Assembly: GCA_023238725.1 (NCBI GenBank)
Contig: CM041538.1
Coordinates: 9,608,880 to 9,672,879, forward strand
DNA length: 64,000 nt
Direction of reading: 5' to 3'
From: Scortum barcoo
Taxonomy: Eukaryota; Chordata; Actinopteri; Centrarchiformes; Terapontidae
The notes below the pieces were generated by a model that was given only the letters and a program-made list of their open reading frames with translations, was not told the origin of the DNA and searched no databases. Shown piece after piece: positions 14,201-25,245 of the stretch (position 1 is the first letter of the stretch; each line of letters opens with the position of its first letter). The translations under genes were made by a program, and so were the position numbers.

Positions 14201-17200
14201 TCTCCTGGTCATAGTGTTCCACTCAGTTGTTTCCATGAAAAGTGAAATAGCTGTCAAGAGAGAAAAAAGAAAAAAAGAGAGTTAGAGAGAGACGTTCAAA
14301 CCGTGGCTCCTTTCTCACCTCTGCACAGCCGGCCAATCACAGAGCGAAATGAGTGTGAATGTCGGATTGTTGGTTGCAGAAAGTTACAGAAATGGTCGGA
14401 CAAAAAGGCTTTGAGGCTTCATGAAACAAGATAATGGTCGGAGAATTCAAGCCTCTTCCCTCCATGTTCATTTCAATGTTAAGGTACATATTCATGCATG
14501 AAGTCTTCAGCATTCAGCTCATAAAATCTTTGAAGGAATAAAAAGATAGGATTTGATTGCTATTTGATCCCCATTCTGCAGTGTTTCTTCCCACATTCTT
14601 CGCATTCCCCCAGTTTACTCTCATCTCACTTACACCCACACCTCCATTTATACCCTTTATTACGTATCCTCGCTCCCTCTATCACTACCCCGCTCTCCCT
14701 GATTCTCTGTTTCTTTCCCTCACCAGGTTGAGTTCGACGGCATCAGGTTCAGATAGTCTGTTTGGACCGCCGCTGGAATCGGCCTTCAAGTCCAAAAGCT
14801 TTGACGCCCGTGAACAACTCAGAGAGCAGAGCGCTTTTAGTGCCTCTGAATGTAAGAAAGTGTTCTTTGTCTGTTCATATTAACTTTTCCCACAGCTGTA
14901 ATTATTTTTTATCTCTCATGAAAATGAAATCAAATTACAGAAAAAACATAAATCCCAATGATTTGGATTTTGATGAATGGTTTTCACTGGCAGACAGCCT
15001 TTTTATCTTTTTTAATTTAAATTTATTTTAGAGCAAGTATAAACAAAATTGCTCTCCCTTCCACCCACAACTTATGATTAAAACAAAACTAAATAAAAGG
15101 TAAAAAAAAAACATTGCCAGAATAGCAAATCATTTTCCATGTAGTTCCACAGTTCTTGCAGGACACAGTGAGTATGTGGATCAGATAAACTGCACATTAA
15201 GCCACACCTCAGGAAGGGTACATGAATAAACTTACAGTGCTTTGTTATACATTTTCAGTACGTGTCAGATGAGGACTATTTACTCTCCTCCAAATAAAGA
15301 CAGGAAACCATATCGTTGAGCTACTTCTCAAAACAGGGAAAGGAGATAGATTTCCATTCTCTCAAAATAACCCTTTTTAGCTATCATCATACAAAGGCCT
15401 GCTCTGTCTCATATGGTGAGCCTTCAGAGCAACTCCAAACATCAATTACACTGTTTGGGTCGATCTGTTTCCCAATAAGTATACTACAAAAATGAAACCC
15501 AGAGAAGAAAGCGCAAATAGCTAAAACAGACGATGTCTGGTCCTTGAAAAAGGACTCTGATGTACGAGTTTAAACTGTACCACCTAAAGTCTCACATTAA
15601 TGAAGAAGTCTTTAATCCTCCACATCCCTTCATAGCAAAGCTCATCAGATAACTGGGAGCCAATTTCCTTCCTCCATTCCTCCCTCAATCGACAGATGGG
15701 AATTTAGGATGCTCAGAGGCTGTTGAAAGGGGTTACCTGCAGGAAAGCGAAGAAATGTGCCTTGGGGGGGACCATATTTAGGCTTTAGCTGGACGAAAGA
15801 GGGAAATATCTTGTTGATAAAGAAGAAGAAGGAGGTTTTTGATTGTAAATAAACTGAGCTTTTTTGGGGGGGCTCACTCCATTAAAAAATATACATTTGT
15901 AATCCCCCAATAAAAAAGATTGTGTTGTATTTTGGCCAGTGTGGTAAATTGAGGTTGATGCTGTGTTTGGTATATTTGACTTTTTGTGCTGAAAGTTTGA
16001 CACCTCTGATTTACTGGCCTGTGTTGTGTTTAACCTCTGTCAGATGCTGCCTTCTCGTCCGACTCCTCCTCTCCGGAGAATGTCGAAGACTCTGGCCTGG
16101 ACTCGCCTTCCCATCAGCCCCTGGGGCCCTCCCCTGAGCCGGTGGGCTGGGCAGCTTGGCCTCCCATGTCTCAGAGTAAAGAACAGACGCAGACGCTGGG
16201 ACGACCTGTGGACCCCTTCCTTACTGCTTTCCGTGACCCCTCCCCTGGTCGGAGTCCTCACCCGCAGGACGACCCCGCCAGCGTCTGGTCTGTCGCCACT
16301 TCACGTCCCTCTCGTGTCCCGCCAGAAGTGGACCCCTCATCCATGCGTTTCCCCGCTTTCTCCCAGTCCCTCCCTCCACCTGAGATGGAGTCGTCCGTAT
16401 GGAACTGCAAACACATCCCCCCTGAGGACCCCTTCCTCGCTGCGTTTGAGAGGACTGTCACCCAGGAGACTTTAAACCTGTCAGACGCCTGGTCGCGCCC
16501 ACCGCCTCGCCAGACCCAGGAGGGCAGGGGGATGGAGGTGAGGGGGGACCCATTCTCCTTGACCCTCGCTGACACAAAGACACTCCCAACCTCCTCCTCC
16601 TCCTCCTCTTCATCCTCCTCTAACCGTAAAGACAGAGACAGGAAACGAGACCGGAGCCTCCCGCCTCCTGTTTCCTCTGATGATCCATTTGCGATCACGA
16701 TGATTGGCAGCCCGACGCACCAGTCGTCGCTGGCGGCAGCGGCTGGTTTAATCCCTCCACACAGCAGCAGCAGTGGCAGCGGTGGTGCTGTTGGCTCTAC
16801 CAGCAGCAGCAGACTGGGACTCGATGCTAATTCAGGGTCTTTGCCCACAGCTCAGCCCAAGAAGGAGCTGATGCACTGGAACTCAGTCCACAACCCGTTT
16901 AGTGAAAGTGTCTCAGGGGCACTGAGCAGCTCCAAAACACAGGAAGGAGGAGGAAAAGGAGAGGGGGGAGGAGGAGGGGGAGAGAGGAGGAAACATCGAT
17001 CATCAGAAAGTGAACCTCGCAGAAATGCCCCTCCACTCACAAGGCATTCAGGCCCACAGGAGGATCTGTGTTTCTCCACAGACAAAGATCAAGACTGCCT
17101 GGATGTGAACGCTCCATGCAGCGTCGGCTCTCAAAAGGGTACTCCTCTCTTTTTTCTTTTTGACATGTAAGTTGTTATTGAGTTTGGTACATGGCAGCAA

Positions 17201-20200
17201 GCTTACACAGTTTCATAACAGAACATATAAAAATGAGATAATCGGTCAACAATATAATGAAATAAAAAAAAAAACCTAGAACAGGAGCTTTTTGCATATG
17301 ATTGATGTCCGATTGGGAAGTCCCATCTTCCAAACTACCTTTTAATCTAAAATGGAGTCATGTTGTCTCGAACATCACATTAACATGTATCCATTTGACC
17401 TTTGACTCTTTTGTCCAACGCGACATACAAATGAGGTTCAGTCCAAGACAAAGAGGACAACACTCCTCTGACACAAGGTGGCAGGTGCATGAAGAACCAC
17501 AGTGGTGCAAGGTTCATGAACCTGAATGAGGGTGGCTGATGCTGCACTCTGTATGTGAACATTAGCGACCTGAACTTGGTGAAAGCAGCAGCAGGGAGCT
17601 GCAGCATTTTGCACCATTTGCAGAGCTTTTACTGTGAGTGTTGGCAGGCCCGACAGGAGGCCATTACAGTGGAAACGAGAGATGACCAGAGCGGCATAAT
17701 GAGTCAGATAAGAGCTCATCTTTGTAATGTGATAAAGTGGCTGTAATCATACCAACCCAAATAACGGAAAATTTCCATGATATAATATTTAGTATTTAAG
17801 ATCTACCCTATTAATAAAGATAAATCTGGAGCTAAAGGGCCAGGACTTTTTTAGAATTTTGGCCCAAAAGGTTTAAATTGAGATACATCTTTATGTACAA
17901 TTCAGGGAAGCTCCCACTTCTATCTTGCACTTCATCAGTTAATTATGAGAAGCAGATTTCTAATAAAAGATCACCTCTCTACGAAGACAGCCTTTTTAAT
18001 TAGTCAACATGTACTTAATTTTTCCATCAGCAGCCTGTTTGATTAGTTGCTCATTAAAAACTTGTTCATCCAAACCTTTTTTTAATAAATAAGCTGCAGG
18101 GATTTTTTTTTATTGGAATTAAAGTGTATTACCTGGATGATGACAGTTTTACTGGGATAGTTTTATGGTTATTAGTCAGCTGAGGATCTGTTTAATCATG
18201 TGCTGTCAGGGTGAGGATGATGGACTAGAGATTAGAGCTGAAACAAGTAATTAGTCAATCAACAGAAAATCACAGAATCTGCATCTTCATCATTTATTTA
18301 AGTCAGTTTTCAAGTAGAAATGTAAAACCTTCTGTGGTTTGAATTTTGAATTTTCCTATTTTCTTTATCAAAAAATAAATCGATTAATTATTCTGGCAGA
18401 TTAATCGATAATGAAAACATTAGCTGGTTTTATTCACTTTTGTTTCACCAAAGTTGCTTATGTCTTAAAAACATCATATTATAGTTTAGTTAGTTTATTT
18501 TTATGTATATTTCCTGATTATTTTTCTCAGTAGAGAGATAACAGTCACTTACACACCATAGAGGTTTGTTGACAGGTGTCTCACACACAGTCCATCCTTT
18601 GTACTTACTTTATTAACAGGCTTCATTGGATAGAATTAATCTCATTCTCAGAAAAATTCACACAAATGATTTGAGGAAAATCTCTTGAGATGCTAAATCT
18701 CTTAATTAAAGCAATACAAATAAAATGTTCATTAGATTTTCTGCCAGCTTGTTTTGGCAGCGTGTTTGCTCCAGCTCGTCTCCGGCTGTTCTGAACACGA
18801 CTTCTGCCCGATTTTAGAGGATTTCTGTCTCTTATAATCCCCCTTGTCATTCTGATGGGCTTTTAGTCACTTTGTGTGTGTGTCTGTGTCTTTGTTAGGA
18901 CCCAAGCACAACTTCAGGCAGGACACGACAGAAGCGGTCACAGCCGCTCCTCAGAGAGCGACCCGGGCCAAGAGGACTTCAGGCCGACTCAGCGGCTGTG
19001 AGAGAGTGAGTGTCGCTCAGGAGTTAACAGCTCTGCTAATTTAATGACTCCATGTTCTCTTAACACTGTGTTTTTATTGTTATCAGTTCATTTAATTATG
19101 ACTTTAGTCTCATTACAATTTTAAGGCAACAGAATCAGAGAAATAACCTGTCACAGTATTTGGGAAATGTAAAAATTGTAAATATGATATAATCAAATTC
19201 ATGTAAAGTAAATAAATGATAATAGTTCCTACCTGATGTCAATGTTTGATCAATTAGGGGCATCATGCTAAAGGAAATAGTGCCAATACTGACCCAGCTT
19301 TGTCTCTGTGTGTTTCAGTCCCGGTCTCTGTGCTCGTCGCCGCTGCCAGAGCCCAGCCCCTCCCTCACCTCCTCCTCCTCGTCCAGCCCCAGTGAGTGGG
19401 GGCCTCAGGCCAGAGACAACGACTGGGCGGGTCAGAACCGAGCGCCCAGCCCAGTCCCACCAGGTCAGGACAAGCCTCACCGCTCCCCTACCAGCACCAG
19501 GACCACCAACAGAGACCACGTAAGCCTCATCACGTAGAGAGCAGAAAGAGAGAGAGAGACATACTCTCCCTCCAAGAATCTTTTCAGAGTTTGGGAAATG
19601 TCCATAATAACGAGTTAGATGTAAAGCTCGATACCACTCTCATGCAGTGCAGTGAATATGAAGCTACAGTCAGCTGATGGTTAGCTCAGCGTAGCATAAA
19701 GTCAAGAAGTTAGATGATGAGTATCGAGTTTTTTAAATCTAACTCTAATAAGCGTATTTCCTAAAATGCTGAACTATTTCTTTAACTATAACTAGATTCA
19801 TGTACAAACGGCATTAATCAGAGTGATCACATTTTTCAGTGCACCTGTCGCGAGGTCCCAGTCCCATCTCCCTCAGCACACAGGAGGCCTGGCCGGTGGC
19901 GGCGGCCATAACGGAGTACATCAACGCTTACTTCAAAGGTGGACAGCACAACCGGTCAGCATGATGCTACTTTCTAAAACATCATCACAGAAAATTCCAC
20001 CAAATGTTACACCTCTGAGTCTCGTTACGGGCTCTTTGGGAGTTTTGGTCTTTTGTCGTTCTAGCGGGAGCTGCATGAACTCTGATAAACAGCCTCAAGT
20101 GATGTCATTGGAGGCATCACCGGCTGGGTCTGAGGATTGTAAAAGTTTGAAAATGAAAACAAATCTCTAAAGGTCTGCAGGTTGAAAGAGGTGAGCTTAT

Positions 20201-23200
20201 CAGATCTGAAGCCTGCTCCCATCTACACCTGAGGCTGCACTAGTTATATAATACACCTGAATCTCCAGTTGCATTGTGGTTAATGTGTGTAACGGGTTTT
20301 GATGAGGCCCTTCTGTATCGATTCTGATCCATTTAAATAGAAAAAAAACAAAAAAACACCCAATTTGAGAAAAGGAGTTCCCCTTTTTAATGTTTTTTTA
20401 GTGAGTTAACAGGATTCATTTAAACTCTGTTCATGTTTCCTTCTTTCTCCAGATGTCTGGTGAAGATCACGGGCGACCTTACGATGTCCTTCCCTGCAGG
20501 CATCACACGAATTTTCACGGCCAACCCCAACGTTCCCGTGCTCAGCTTCAGACTGGTCAATATCTCGAGGATCGATCACTTCCTGCCCAATCAGAAGCTG
20601 CTCTACAGGTCAGCTTCTCTCTTTGATTTGAATCACAGCTGTGTTTTTTTGTTTGTTTGTTTTTTTTTTACTGCATACAGTCTCAACCTTCCTGCCTCTG
20701 TTTGTCTGCAGTGATCCGTCTCAGAGTGATCCGGACACCAGAGACTTCTGGTTCAACATGCAGGCACTACAGCTCTACCTGCAGAGAGAAGCTGAACTCA
20801 ACCCTCAGGCCTCGTACTACAACGTTGGCCTGCTCAAGTATCAGGTGAGGATTTAAGTTCACCCTCCTTCTGCTTATTGTTCCCATTTTAATACAATTTC
20901 TGACACTCCTGATCCCTCCCACAGGGGTATCTTGGGTATCTTGGATGGTGTTAATTAAAACCTAATTATTAATAAGTTGATAAACATCCAATAGTGATGC
21001 TTTATTGTTTAGCTCCTTAATTTCCAAATAATGTTCTTATGATGGGCGAGAGGTTTACTGGAAAGAAAATGGGAATTTCTGTGAAAGAAAAGCCAAAATA
21101 AATATTAATATCTGTTGAAATAATGGTTCCTGTAGACAAATGTCACAATTCTGCATGTTCTGGAGGAGTCTTACCCTCTCAATAGTTGATATTATTCATG
21201 AATTTGGGACCCTAATTCATAATAAACCAGATTTTGTCAATCCCAATCCTTCAGGTGACTCTAGACAGTTCAGTATCACCTTATGATGACACCAACGTGT
21301 TCTGGACTCTGTATTTGGTCTTAAACTCATTTAAAAGTCTCGGTTGTTTCTCCAGGTGTCGTCTCAGGACCCGGGTCGGGCGCCCCTTCTGCTGTCTGCA
21401 GAGTGTCAGCGCAGTGGCACGGTGACCCGGGTGTCCCTGGATTACCACTGCTGCCCCGCCACTGCGCCCTCCACCCAGCTCACCGCTGTCCAGGTGCTTC
21501 TGCCGTTGGACCACACTGCCACAGACCTGCAGTGCCAGCCGCCCGCCTCCTGGTAAGTGATGATGTGGTGATGGAGGGATAATGAGCACTTTCTGTCAAC
21601 TGTTAACCATCAGTCGCCTGAAACCTGTTCAGCAGGGGTCTGCCCTGTTATTAACTTGATATCTATAATCAACAAGGTTAGTGTAATACACAAATAGAAT
21701 CATGCATGAAGCATGTAATCATAATACAGCATTAGTAAAGGCCAGAGGGCGGAGACTAATGATCAAAAACTACACAAGATGCAGGTCAGACATCACTGAC
21801 TATTTATTTTGTCCATATACAGTATATAGAAATGTACATCCTCGTAGTATAACTGTGTTATCCTCATAGAGGCTGTGTACTGCCCGTATTTTAATAATAT
21901 GCACTTTGGTAACTTTAGTAAATGTTGGAAGCAAAATTGGTGCAAATCAGCCCCAATGTGCCTTCAAAGAATCCAGTCGAATTAAAATATTAGTCCGTTA
22001 ATCAATTAATTGACTGACAGCGGCGCCAGTAGAGGAGAAAGTAAGAGGATCATCAAAGTGAAGATGGTTCCACCTGAGGGGGACATGAATGTTTGCACCA
22101 AACGTCACAGCAGTGACCGACAGGTGCAAACATATTTCACCCAAAACCACAAGTGTCAACTCTGTGACAGCGCTGGAGGGGAAACTGATGAATAACCACA
22201 GTCAGACGGATTCATCCTCTGGGGAACATGAATGTCTGAAAGGGATTTTTTATTTTTATATCCATCCAATCGTAGAGATGTCTCAGTTTGGACCGACTGA
22301 TCATCACACCTGGAACATTCATTGTTTCCAGCTTATCGAATGTGAGAATGTGAGGATGACCGTTGGAGAAATTTGTTAGAAACTATAAGCGGGTTCGGCC
22401 TCACTGACTCTGTTTTTCTTCTGCAGGAACGCTGAGGAAAGACGTCTGCTGTGGAAACTCCCCAACCTCTCCCCGACCAACCACAGCAAAGGTCAGAGCT
22501 CTGCAGCTGCTGCTCTCTTTTGACCAGTCTGCTTTTATTCTTTTAGCCCTCGCTGAAAGAGCAAAGCTCGATTGGAGAAAGTTGTTCTCAGGGAAGTGCA
22601 GAGAGGGAAAGCGACGCCTTGAAGTCTGTCGAACTCTCGGCCTGTTTTGTGTCTGTCATAAGCCGCCACCCGAGTCTTAATTCGCCTTCTCATTAAAATT
22701 AGTGGCAGAATGTTCGACTCCACATTGTGTCAGACGAATGTAGAAATGTGAATCTCCGCGCTCCGCATCCTTCTCTGTTTTCTGAAAGCGCATCGTTACC
22801 TTTTTAACGGCTGCATTAGCATCTGAACGCGGCAGCTGCTCTCGTCAGCCTGGTGGAGGCGAGCGACATGAACGAACACAGACAGAGAAGATGAGGAAAT
22901 AAAATGCTCCTCTTTTATTTTGCGTCAAGTTGATTGTTGCTCTTATTTCACGACCTCAAGAGACGTCATGTAATGGAGGTTTTTGTGGCTCCAATTGAAA
23001 ATGGGGAAGTCTAAAATTAAATCAGATTTGAGCTTGAGGTTTCCTTCACCTGTGTGCCTCTTTGTACCAGACACTCACATTTCCTCTTTTTATGTATTTC
23101 TTCTTTTTTCCTCCTCCGTCTAATGATATATGATTACCTCGGTGTGAGGCTACAAACCTGGAGGACAGAGGAAAAAATGCTATTCATAGCAGCCAGTGAT

Positions 23201-24703
23201 GGATGGGATGTTAAAGGTGGAAAACATTTATAGTTAGAAGACTTTTCTGGTTTATGAGCCAATGACAAAGCACTGAAAGGTCACCATAACTCCTCTCTGT
23301 CCTTTCTAAGAATACTGTTTTCCTGCACAACATTTCTTTATCGCTAAAATGTTAAAAGTGCCGCTTTACATGACTGAATTCTGTAATTCATGTATTTACT
23401 GGACGCCTCGTAAACCAGGTTAGATGAGGAAATATTTTCTCAGTGTGATAATGGTTGAAAAGAAGCCACACTGTCGTTCATTTTATCAAATTTATTAGCA
23501 TTTGTCCTCATTTTTCTTCAGGCTGCAGGTCTTTATGATGCATAAATAAATCTGTGAACACGGGAGTGTTTGTGACATTTACATACAGAGAAGCCTGTGA
23601 CTTAACAGGTCAGAGATCGATAAGAGGCTGGTTGACAGATAGATATTTTCTAGATGTCTTCATTACATATCACTGCTGTTTCAACAGTACTTACATGAAG
23701 AAAGTGTGTCTCTATGATAAACACACTCACAAACCAAAGCGCTCACTGTTGACCGGTGCTAAAGAAGACACGTTTTTACGATCTCTTATCGCTGCGGTGA
23801 AGTTTTCTCATGGATCCGTGTCTCTCCCAGGCTCAGGGACTCTGTGTGCCAGCTGGCAGTGCCTGGAGGTCCCCCGCGGCCCTCCACCCAGCCTGGCTGT
23901 TCAGTTTGTGGGCTCTGGGGCCTCGCTGTCGGGCATGGACGTGGAGCTGGTGGGCAGCCGCTACCGCATGTCGCTGGTCAAGAAGAGATTCGCCACAGGT
24001 GACGCTTCGTTTTCTTACACTGGTTTTCTTTGGTGGAGGATCGTCAACATGTGCAGACGTTGTTTTTATTCTTACAGTATATGTGTATTTAGAGAAATGT
24101 ACCTCCTAATATCAATGTTATTGTTGATTATATTATTATTGTGAGCATGGTCCACGTGAAGGCTGCTGAGTCACTGCGGATCACACCTTCTTAGAAACAC
24201 ATCTCATCTCAGTAGGATTTGTTTTCATAATATGTACTAAAGCTTTATTTAGTACATCTTATTATATGTGATAATTATTAATCAGTCCCTTGACAGAGAA
24301 TTGATTGCTGATCATTTAGAAAGAATGAAGAAAATACTTGCCTCCAGCTTCTGAAGTGAGGATGTATCATTATAAAATGAATACTATGAGTAATATGATC
24401 ATTTTTGTTGGAATCACTTTTCAGAGTTGTTGAATTAACATTAGCTGACAGAAAGATAAGTGAAATTGAGTAATGTGAATAATTCGATGGTTTGTTGTTA
24501 CTGAAAAAAAAGATTTACTGTCTGTTCATTTTGTGTACATAGTGATAATCAATGGTGGTTATTCAGTTTCACTATATGCTGAAGTTGCTGGAGGATTTTG
24601 CACACAAGTCTTAACTGTTTTATTGGTGGTGCTTTTCTTTCCTGTGTGTTCATGTTTTGTCGTGTGTCTGACAGGAAAGTACATGGCAGGCTGCTCCCTG
24701 TGA
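1214..24703 (+). CDS. fcho1: FCH and mu domain-containing endocytic adaptor 1 (3' part of gene, 21 coding exons)
   Basis: Muniscin adaptor that nucleates clathrin-coated pits: its F-BAR domain binds PI(4,5)P2 membrane, its linker activates AP-2, and its C-terminal mu-homology domain binds cargo and Eps15/intersectin. Coding exons, all phase-compatible: 1214-1318, 3907-4005, 4621-4717, 4950-5067, 5196-5220, 7727-7787, 9854-10051, 10708-10725, 10863-10919, 13281-13332, 14727-14851, 16044-17138, 18899-19005, 19319-19463, 19840-19954, 20453-20608, 20712-20844, 21356-21552, 22427-22491, 23831-23998, 24675-24703. They give about 1,054 residues; the first F-BAR exons lie upstream of the window. Assignment to FCHO1 rather than FCHO2 rests on LFGPPLESAF, SSSPENVEDSGLDSPSH and the ending KRFATGKYMAGCSL, which match FCHO1 as I recall it. 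The fish protein would be longer than human FCHO1 (about 890 aa) because of the 1.1-kb exon. Confidence 0.93.
1319..3906 (+). other. fcho1 intron
   Basis: Between two in-phase F-BAR exons. It holds T-runs near 1352, 3190 and 3288, a (TA)8 tract at 2321-2336 and the local duplications at 3316-3560. No other gene was recognised. Confidence 0.7.
3316..3560. repeat. Local partial duplications
   Basis: The word accaaacacccacaacaact occurs at 3399 and 3486, aaacaaacatgtgcagacta at 3464 and 3521, and ttttgtttgcttccct at 3316 and 3429. The blocks look like nested local duplications of 56-113 bp within an fcho1 intron. No function is suggested. Confidence 0.7.
5196..19463 (+). CDS. fcho1: fcho1 central linker exons (AP-2-activating, disordered region)
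   Basis: Small exons 5196-5220, 7727-7787, 9854-10051, 10708-10725, 10863-10919, 13281-13332 and 14727-14851, then the large exon 16044-17138, then 18899-19005 and 19319-19463. Readable landmarks, in order, are EVDDEGFVIRADSTQN, the acidic SSDSDFDDEEPKKFHIQIRP, VKRHLSRNSS, LFGPPLESAF and SSSPENVEDSGLDSPSH. The known function of this segment is to bind and allosterically open AP-2. Exon 5196-5220 is only 25 nt and 10708-10725 only 18 nt. The rest is rich in Ser, Pro and Gly and probably disordered. The final donor of this segment is ambiguous: 19391 and 19463 are both in phase. Confidence 0.85.
5221..7726 (+). other. fcho1 intron
   Basis: Contains GT-rich runs near 5500-5570, the two dispersed-repeat segments around 6190-6860 and a (GT)n run at 7693-7706 before the acceptor. 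No coding exon with suitable phase was seen. Confidence 0.65.
6190..6860. repeat. Two related dispersed-repeat segments in an fcho1 intron
   Basis: Segments near 6233-6280 and 6722-6770 share 'gaaatatc(t/c)ggctctt(t)', 'tgctaaatg/tgcttgatg' and 'ctccactgtg'. Their contexts also match a common teleost repeat that carries 'gactttttttgtcactttggacagcagaaa' (here at about 6510-6540). The boundaries are unclear. This region does not encode fcho1. Confidence 0.35.
7788..9853 (+). other. fcho1: Probable U12-type (AT-AC) intron of fcho1
   Basis: The exon ends CAGAATG and the intron starts ATATCCTTTTT, which is the U12 5' splice-site consensus. No GT donor near this point keeps the frame. The 3' end shows the branch-like TCTCCTTGAC at 9826-9835, then a short pyrimidine stretch and the terminal AC at 9852-9853. 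Joining gives QN-G-CSEEKENNFYSSDSDF, in frame and matching the muniscin acidic motif. The competing acceptor tttgcag at 9809-9815 would bring an immediate TGA. The intron contains a small Tc1-like element (8251-8391). Confidence 0.8.
8251..8391. mobile_element. Short Tc1/mariner-like MITE
   Basis: A 141-bp unit bounded by imperfect terminal inverted repeats: TACAGTGCCCTATAGAAATG at the left, and on the other strand TACAGTGCTTGTAAAAATTA at the right. The ends start and finish in TA, as expected for Tc1/mariner TA target duplication. The interior has no coding capacity. The 'acagtgcctatagaaagtattcacc' class of fish Tc1-like terminus is familiar to me. Confidence 0.6.
11660..13167 (+). mobile_element. 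5'-truncated L2/CR1-like LINE (reverse transcriptase remnant)
   Basis: The conceptual translation shows reverse transcriptase blocks: AYRSNRSTEDAVSTALH and FVDFSSAFNTVIPSKL up to about 11920, then, after a frameshift, NTGTPQGCVLSPFLYSLF, the catalytic FADD motif (about 12043-12054), NTNKTKELIVDFR and SFKFLGIHISENLSW. The C-terminal part (RNCITVWYGN-like, ITKTPLP) is followed by another frameshift near 12640. The 3' tail has AATAAAG and five (AATCT) units at about 13136-13165, as in L2/CR1/Rex1-type elements. It is inserted in the sense direction in an fcho1 intron and is inactive: no ORF1, no endonuclease, at least two frameshifts. A deposited host function is not suggested. Confidence 0.85.
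13333..16043 (+). other. fcho1 introns flanking exon 14727-14851
   Basis: The first intron (13333-14726) holds a G-run at 13996-14006 and a purine-rich stretch near 14260-14292. The second (14852-16043) holds a long stretch, 15030-15790, that looks like old interspersed repeat, but I cannot name its family. No other exon was found. Confidence 0.6.
16044..17138 (+). CDS. fcho1: fcho1 large 1.1-kb disordered exon with DPF/NPF motifs
   Basis: A single 1,095-nt exon (phase 2 acceptor codon part, ends phase 1), preceded by an AG acceptor at 16042-16043 and followed by GT at 17139. It encodes about 365 residues of Ser/Pro/Gly-rich sequence opening with AAFSSDSSSPENVEDSGLDS. It contains DPFLTAF, DPFLAAF, DPFSLT, DPFAIT and NPFSES, each in a similar local context. 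DPF motifs are classical AP-2 alpha-appendage ligands and NPF motifs are EH-domain ligands, so I infer extra AP-2 and Eps15/intersectin contacts. Poly-Ser codon runs (near 16595-16620 and 16763-16810) and a GGA-rich Gly run (16940-16990) are low complexity and may vary in length. The minus strand is also open here by chance, because the sequence is GC-rich. Confidence 0.88.
17590..17720 (-). mobile_element. Possible LINE C-terminal fragment
   Basis: Read on the minus strand, a short stretch resembles the common LINE tail: FHCNGLLSGLPTLTVKALQM followed by VQNAAA. LINE C-termini typically show DYCNxLLxGLP and LQxxQNAAARL. The match is short and degenerate and no flanking boundaries were found. 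The adjacent sequence at 17390-17590 also looks like interspersed repeat. Confidence 0.4.
18226..18425. repeat. Dispersed AT-rich repeat copy (ATTAATCGATTA class)
   Basis: It starts gagctgaaacaagtaattag and ends with attaatcgataatg, with TTAGTCAATCAACAG and ATCGATTAATTATT inside. This resembles a very common teleost repeat with 'gctgcaactaacgatta' ends. Related pieces in this window lie at 11005-11090, 58805-59075 and 61300-61375. The class of element is not certain to me. Confidence 0.5.
19840..24703 (+). CDS. fcho1: fcho1 C-terminal mu-homology domain exons and stop codon
   Basis: Exons 19840-19954, 20453-20608, 20712-20844, 21356-21552, 22427-22491, 23831-23998 and 24675-24703. Key segments are ITEYINAYFKGG (start of the muHD), CLVKITGDLTMSFPAGITR, SDPSQSDPDTRDFWFNMQA, ASYYNVGLLKYQ, VSLDYHCCP, ASWNAEERRLLWKLP and GMDVELVGSRYRMSLVKKRF, ending in GKYMAGCSL and TGA at 24701-24703. 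This is the AP-2 mu2-like cargo/Eps15-binding domain of muniscins and is the best conserved part seen here. All seven exons join without a frame break. The last exon holds only 9 codons plus the stop. Confidence 0.93.
19955..24674 (+). other. fcho1 3' introns
   Basis: Non-coding parts between the mu-homology-domain exons: 19955-20452, 20609-20711, 20845-21355, 21553-22426, 22492-23830 and 23999-24674. I saw no nested genes or clear mobile elements. Long open stretches around 23554-24144 only extend the real exon into intron sequence. Confidence 0.65.
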
Positions 24704-25245
24704 TGCTGCTGCGGGTTCAGAGAAACTCGTCCGAGTCGAGATGACTGATGGAAAAACATTAAAACTGAGGACACCTGCGACTCAGACCGACGGCTCGACC
24801 TCGAAGGACGTGCACTTACTTCTGACAGTGTCCTGCTGTTTTAGGACCAAGCTTCTTCTTCTTCTCCTCTATTTTAAGTTGTGTGTTGTACACTCGGTCA
24901 TCCTGCCTTTAGCAGGAGGGAAACCTTTTCTATTGAACGTCTTCTGTTCTTTATGTTTTGGGGCTGCAGACTGAGCGAGGTGTCAGAACTCCTCTTGAAC
25001 TACAGCAGAAAGGAAAATGTGTGTGAATAAAGTTAAGCATATTACTGTCTGGAGTTGCCATGGAAACTAGGATTTTTAAATTATGTAAATACTGTATGGA
25101 AGAAATATCTAAGAGCATCTCGAAGGATCAAATGAGTTACTTGTGAGGAAAGCTTAGAAAAAGAAATGTTTGTAAATCTGCTGTTTGTTCCAAATAGAGG
25201 TTTTGTGATGTTGATATTTGATAAAAATAAATGTGCTCAAACTTT
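24704..25245 (+). other. fcho1: fcho1 3' UTR
   Basis: About 540 nt between the TGA and the distal poly(A) signal. It has no conserved ORF and is AT-rich. AATAAA motifs occur at 25026-25031 and 25226-25231, so two 3' ends are possible. It contains GTTGCCATGGAAAC at 25054-25067, one base away from a palindromic RFX X-box; any role is unknown. The end coordinate is inferred from the distal signal. Confidence 0.65.
25226..25231 (+). terminator. fcho1: fcho1 distal poly(A) signal
   Basis: AATAAA on the + strand in the 3' UTR, 523 nt after the stop codon. It is followed by TG/T-rich sequence around 25232-25250 that could serve as the downstream element. A weaker candidate lies at 25026-25031. The opposite-strand rfx2 signal begins 29 bp further on. 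Confidence 0.6.

Larger units (their letters stand above)
17139..18898 (+). other. fcho1 intron
   Basis: Holds the possible LINE tail (17590-17720), the dispersed repeat 18226-18425 and a (GT)n run near 18874-18888 before the acceptor. Nothing else was recognised. Confidence 0.65.

Noticed and set aside
16258..16848. Long open frame on the minus strand opposite the large fcho1 exon
   Set aside because: It is antisense to a clearly conserved coding exon, low complexity, and explained by GC-rich composition.
23554..24144. 196-codon open frame around an fcho1 exon
   Set aside because: Only 23831-23998 matches the mu-homology domain and has splice sites; the rest is intron read-through.
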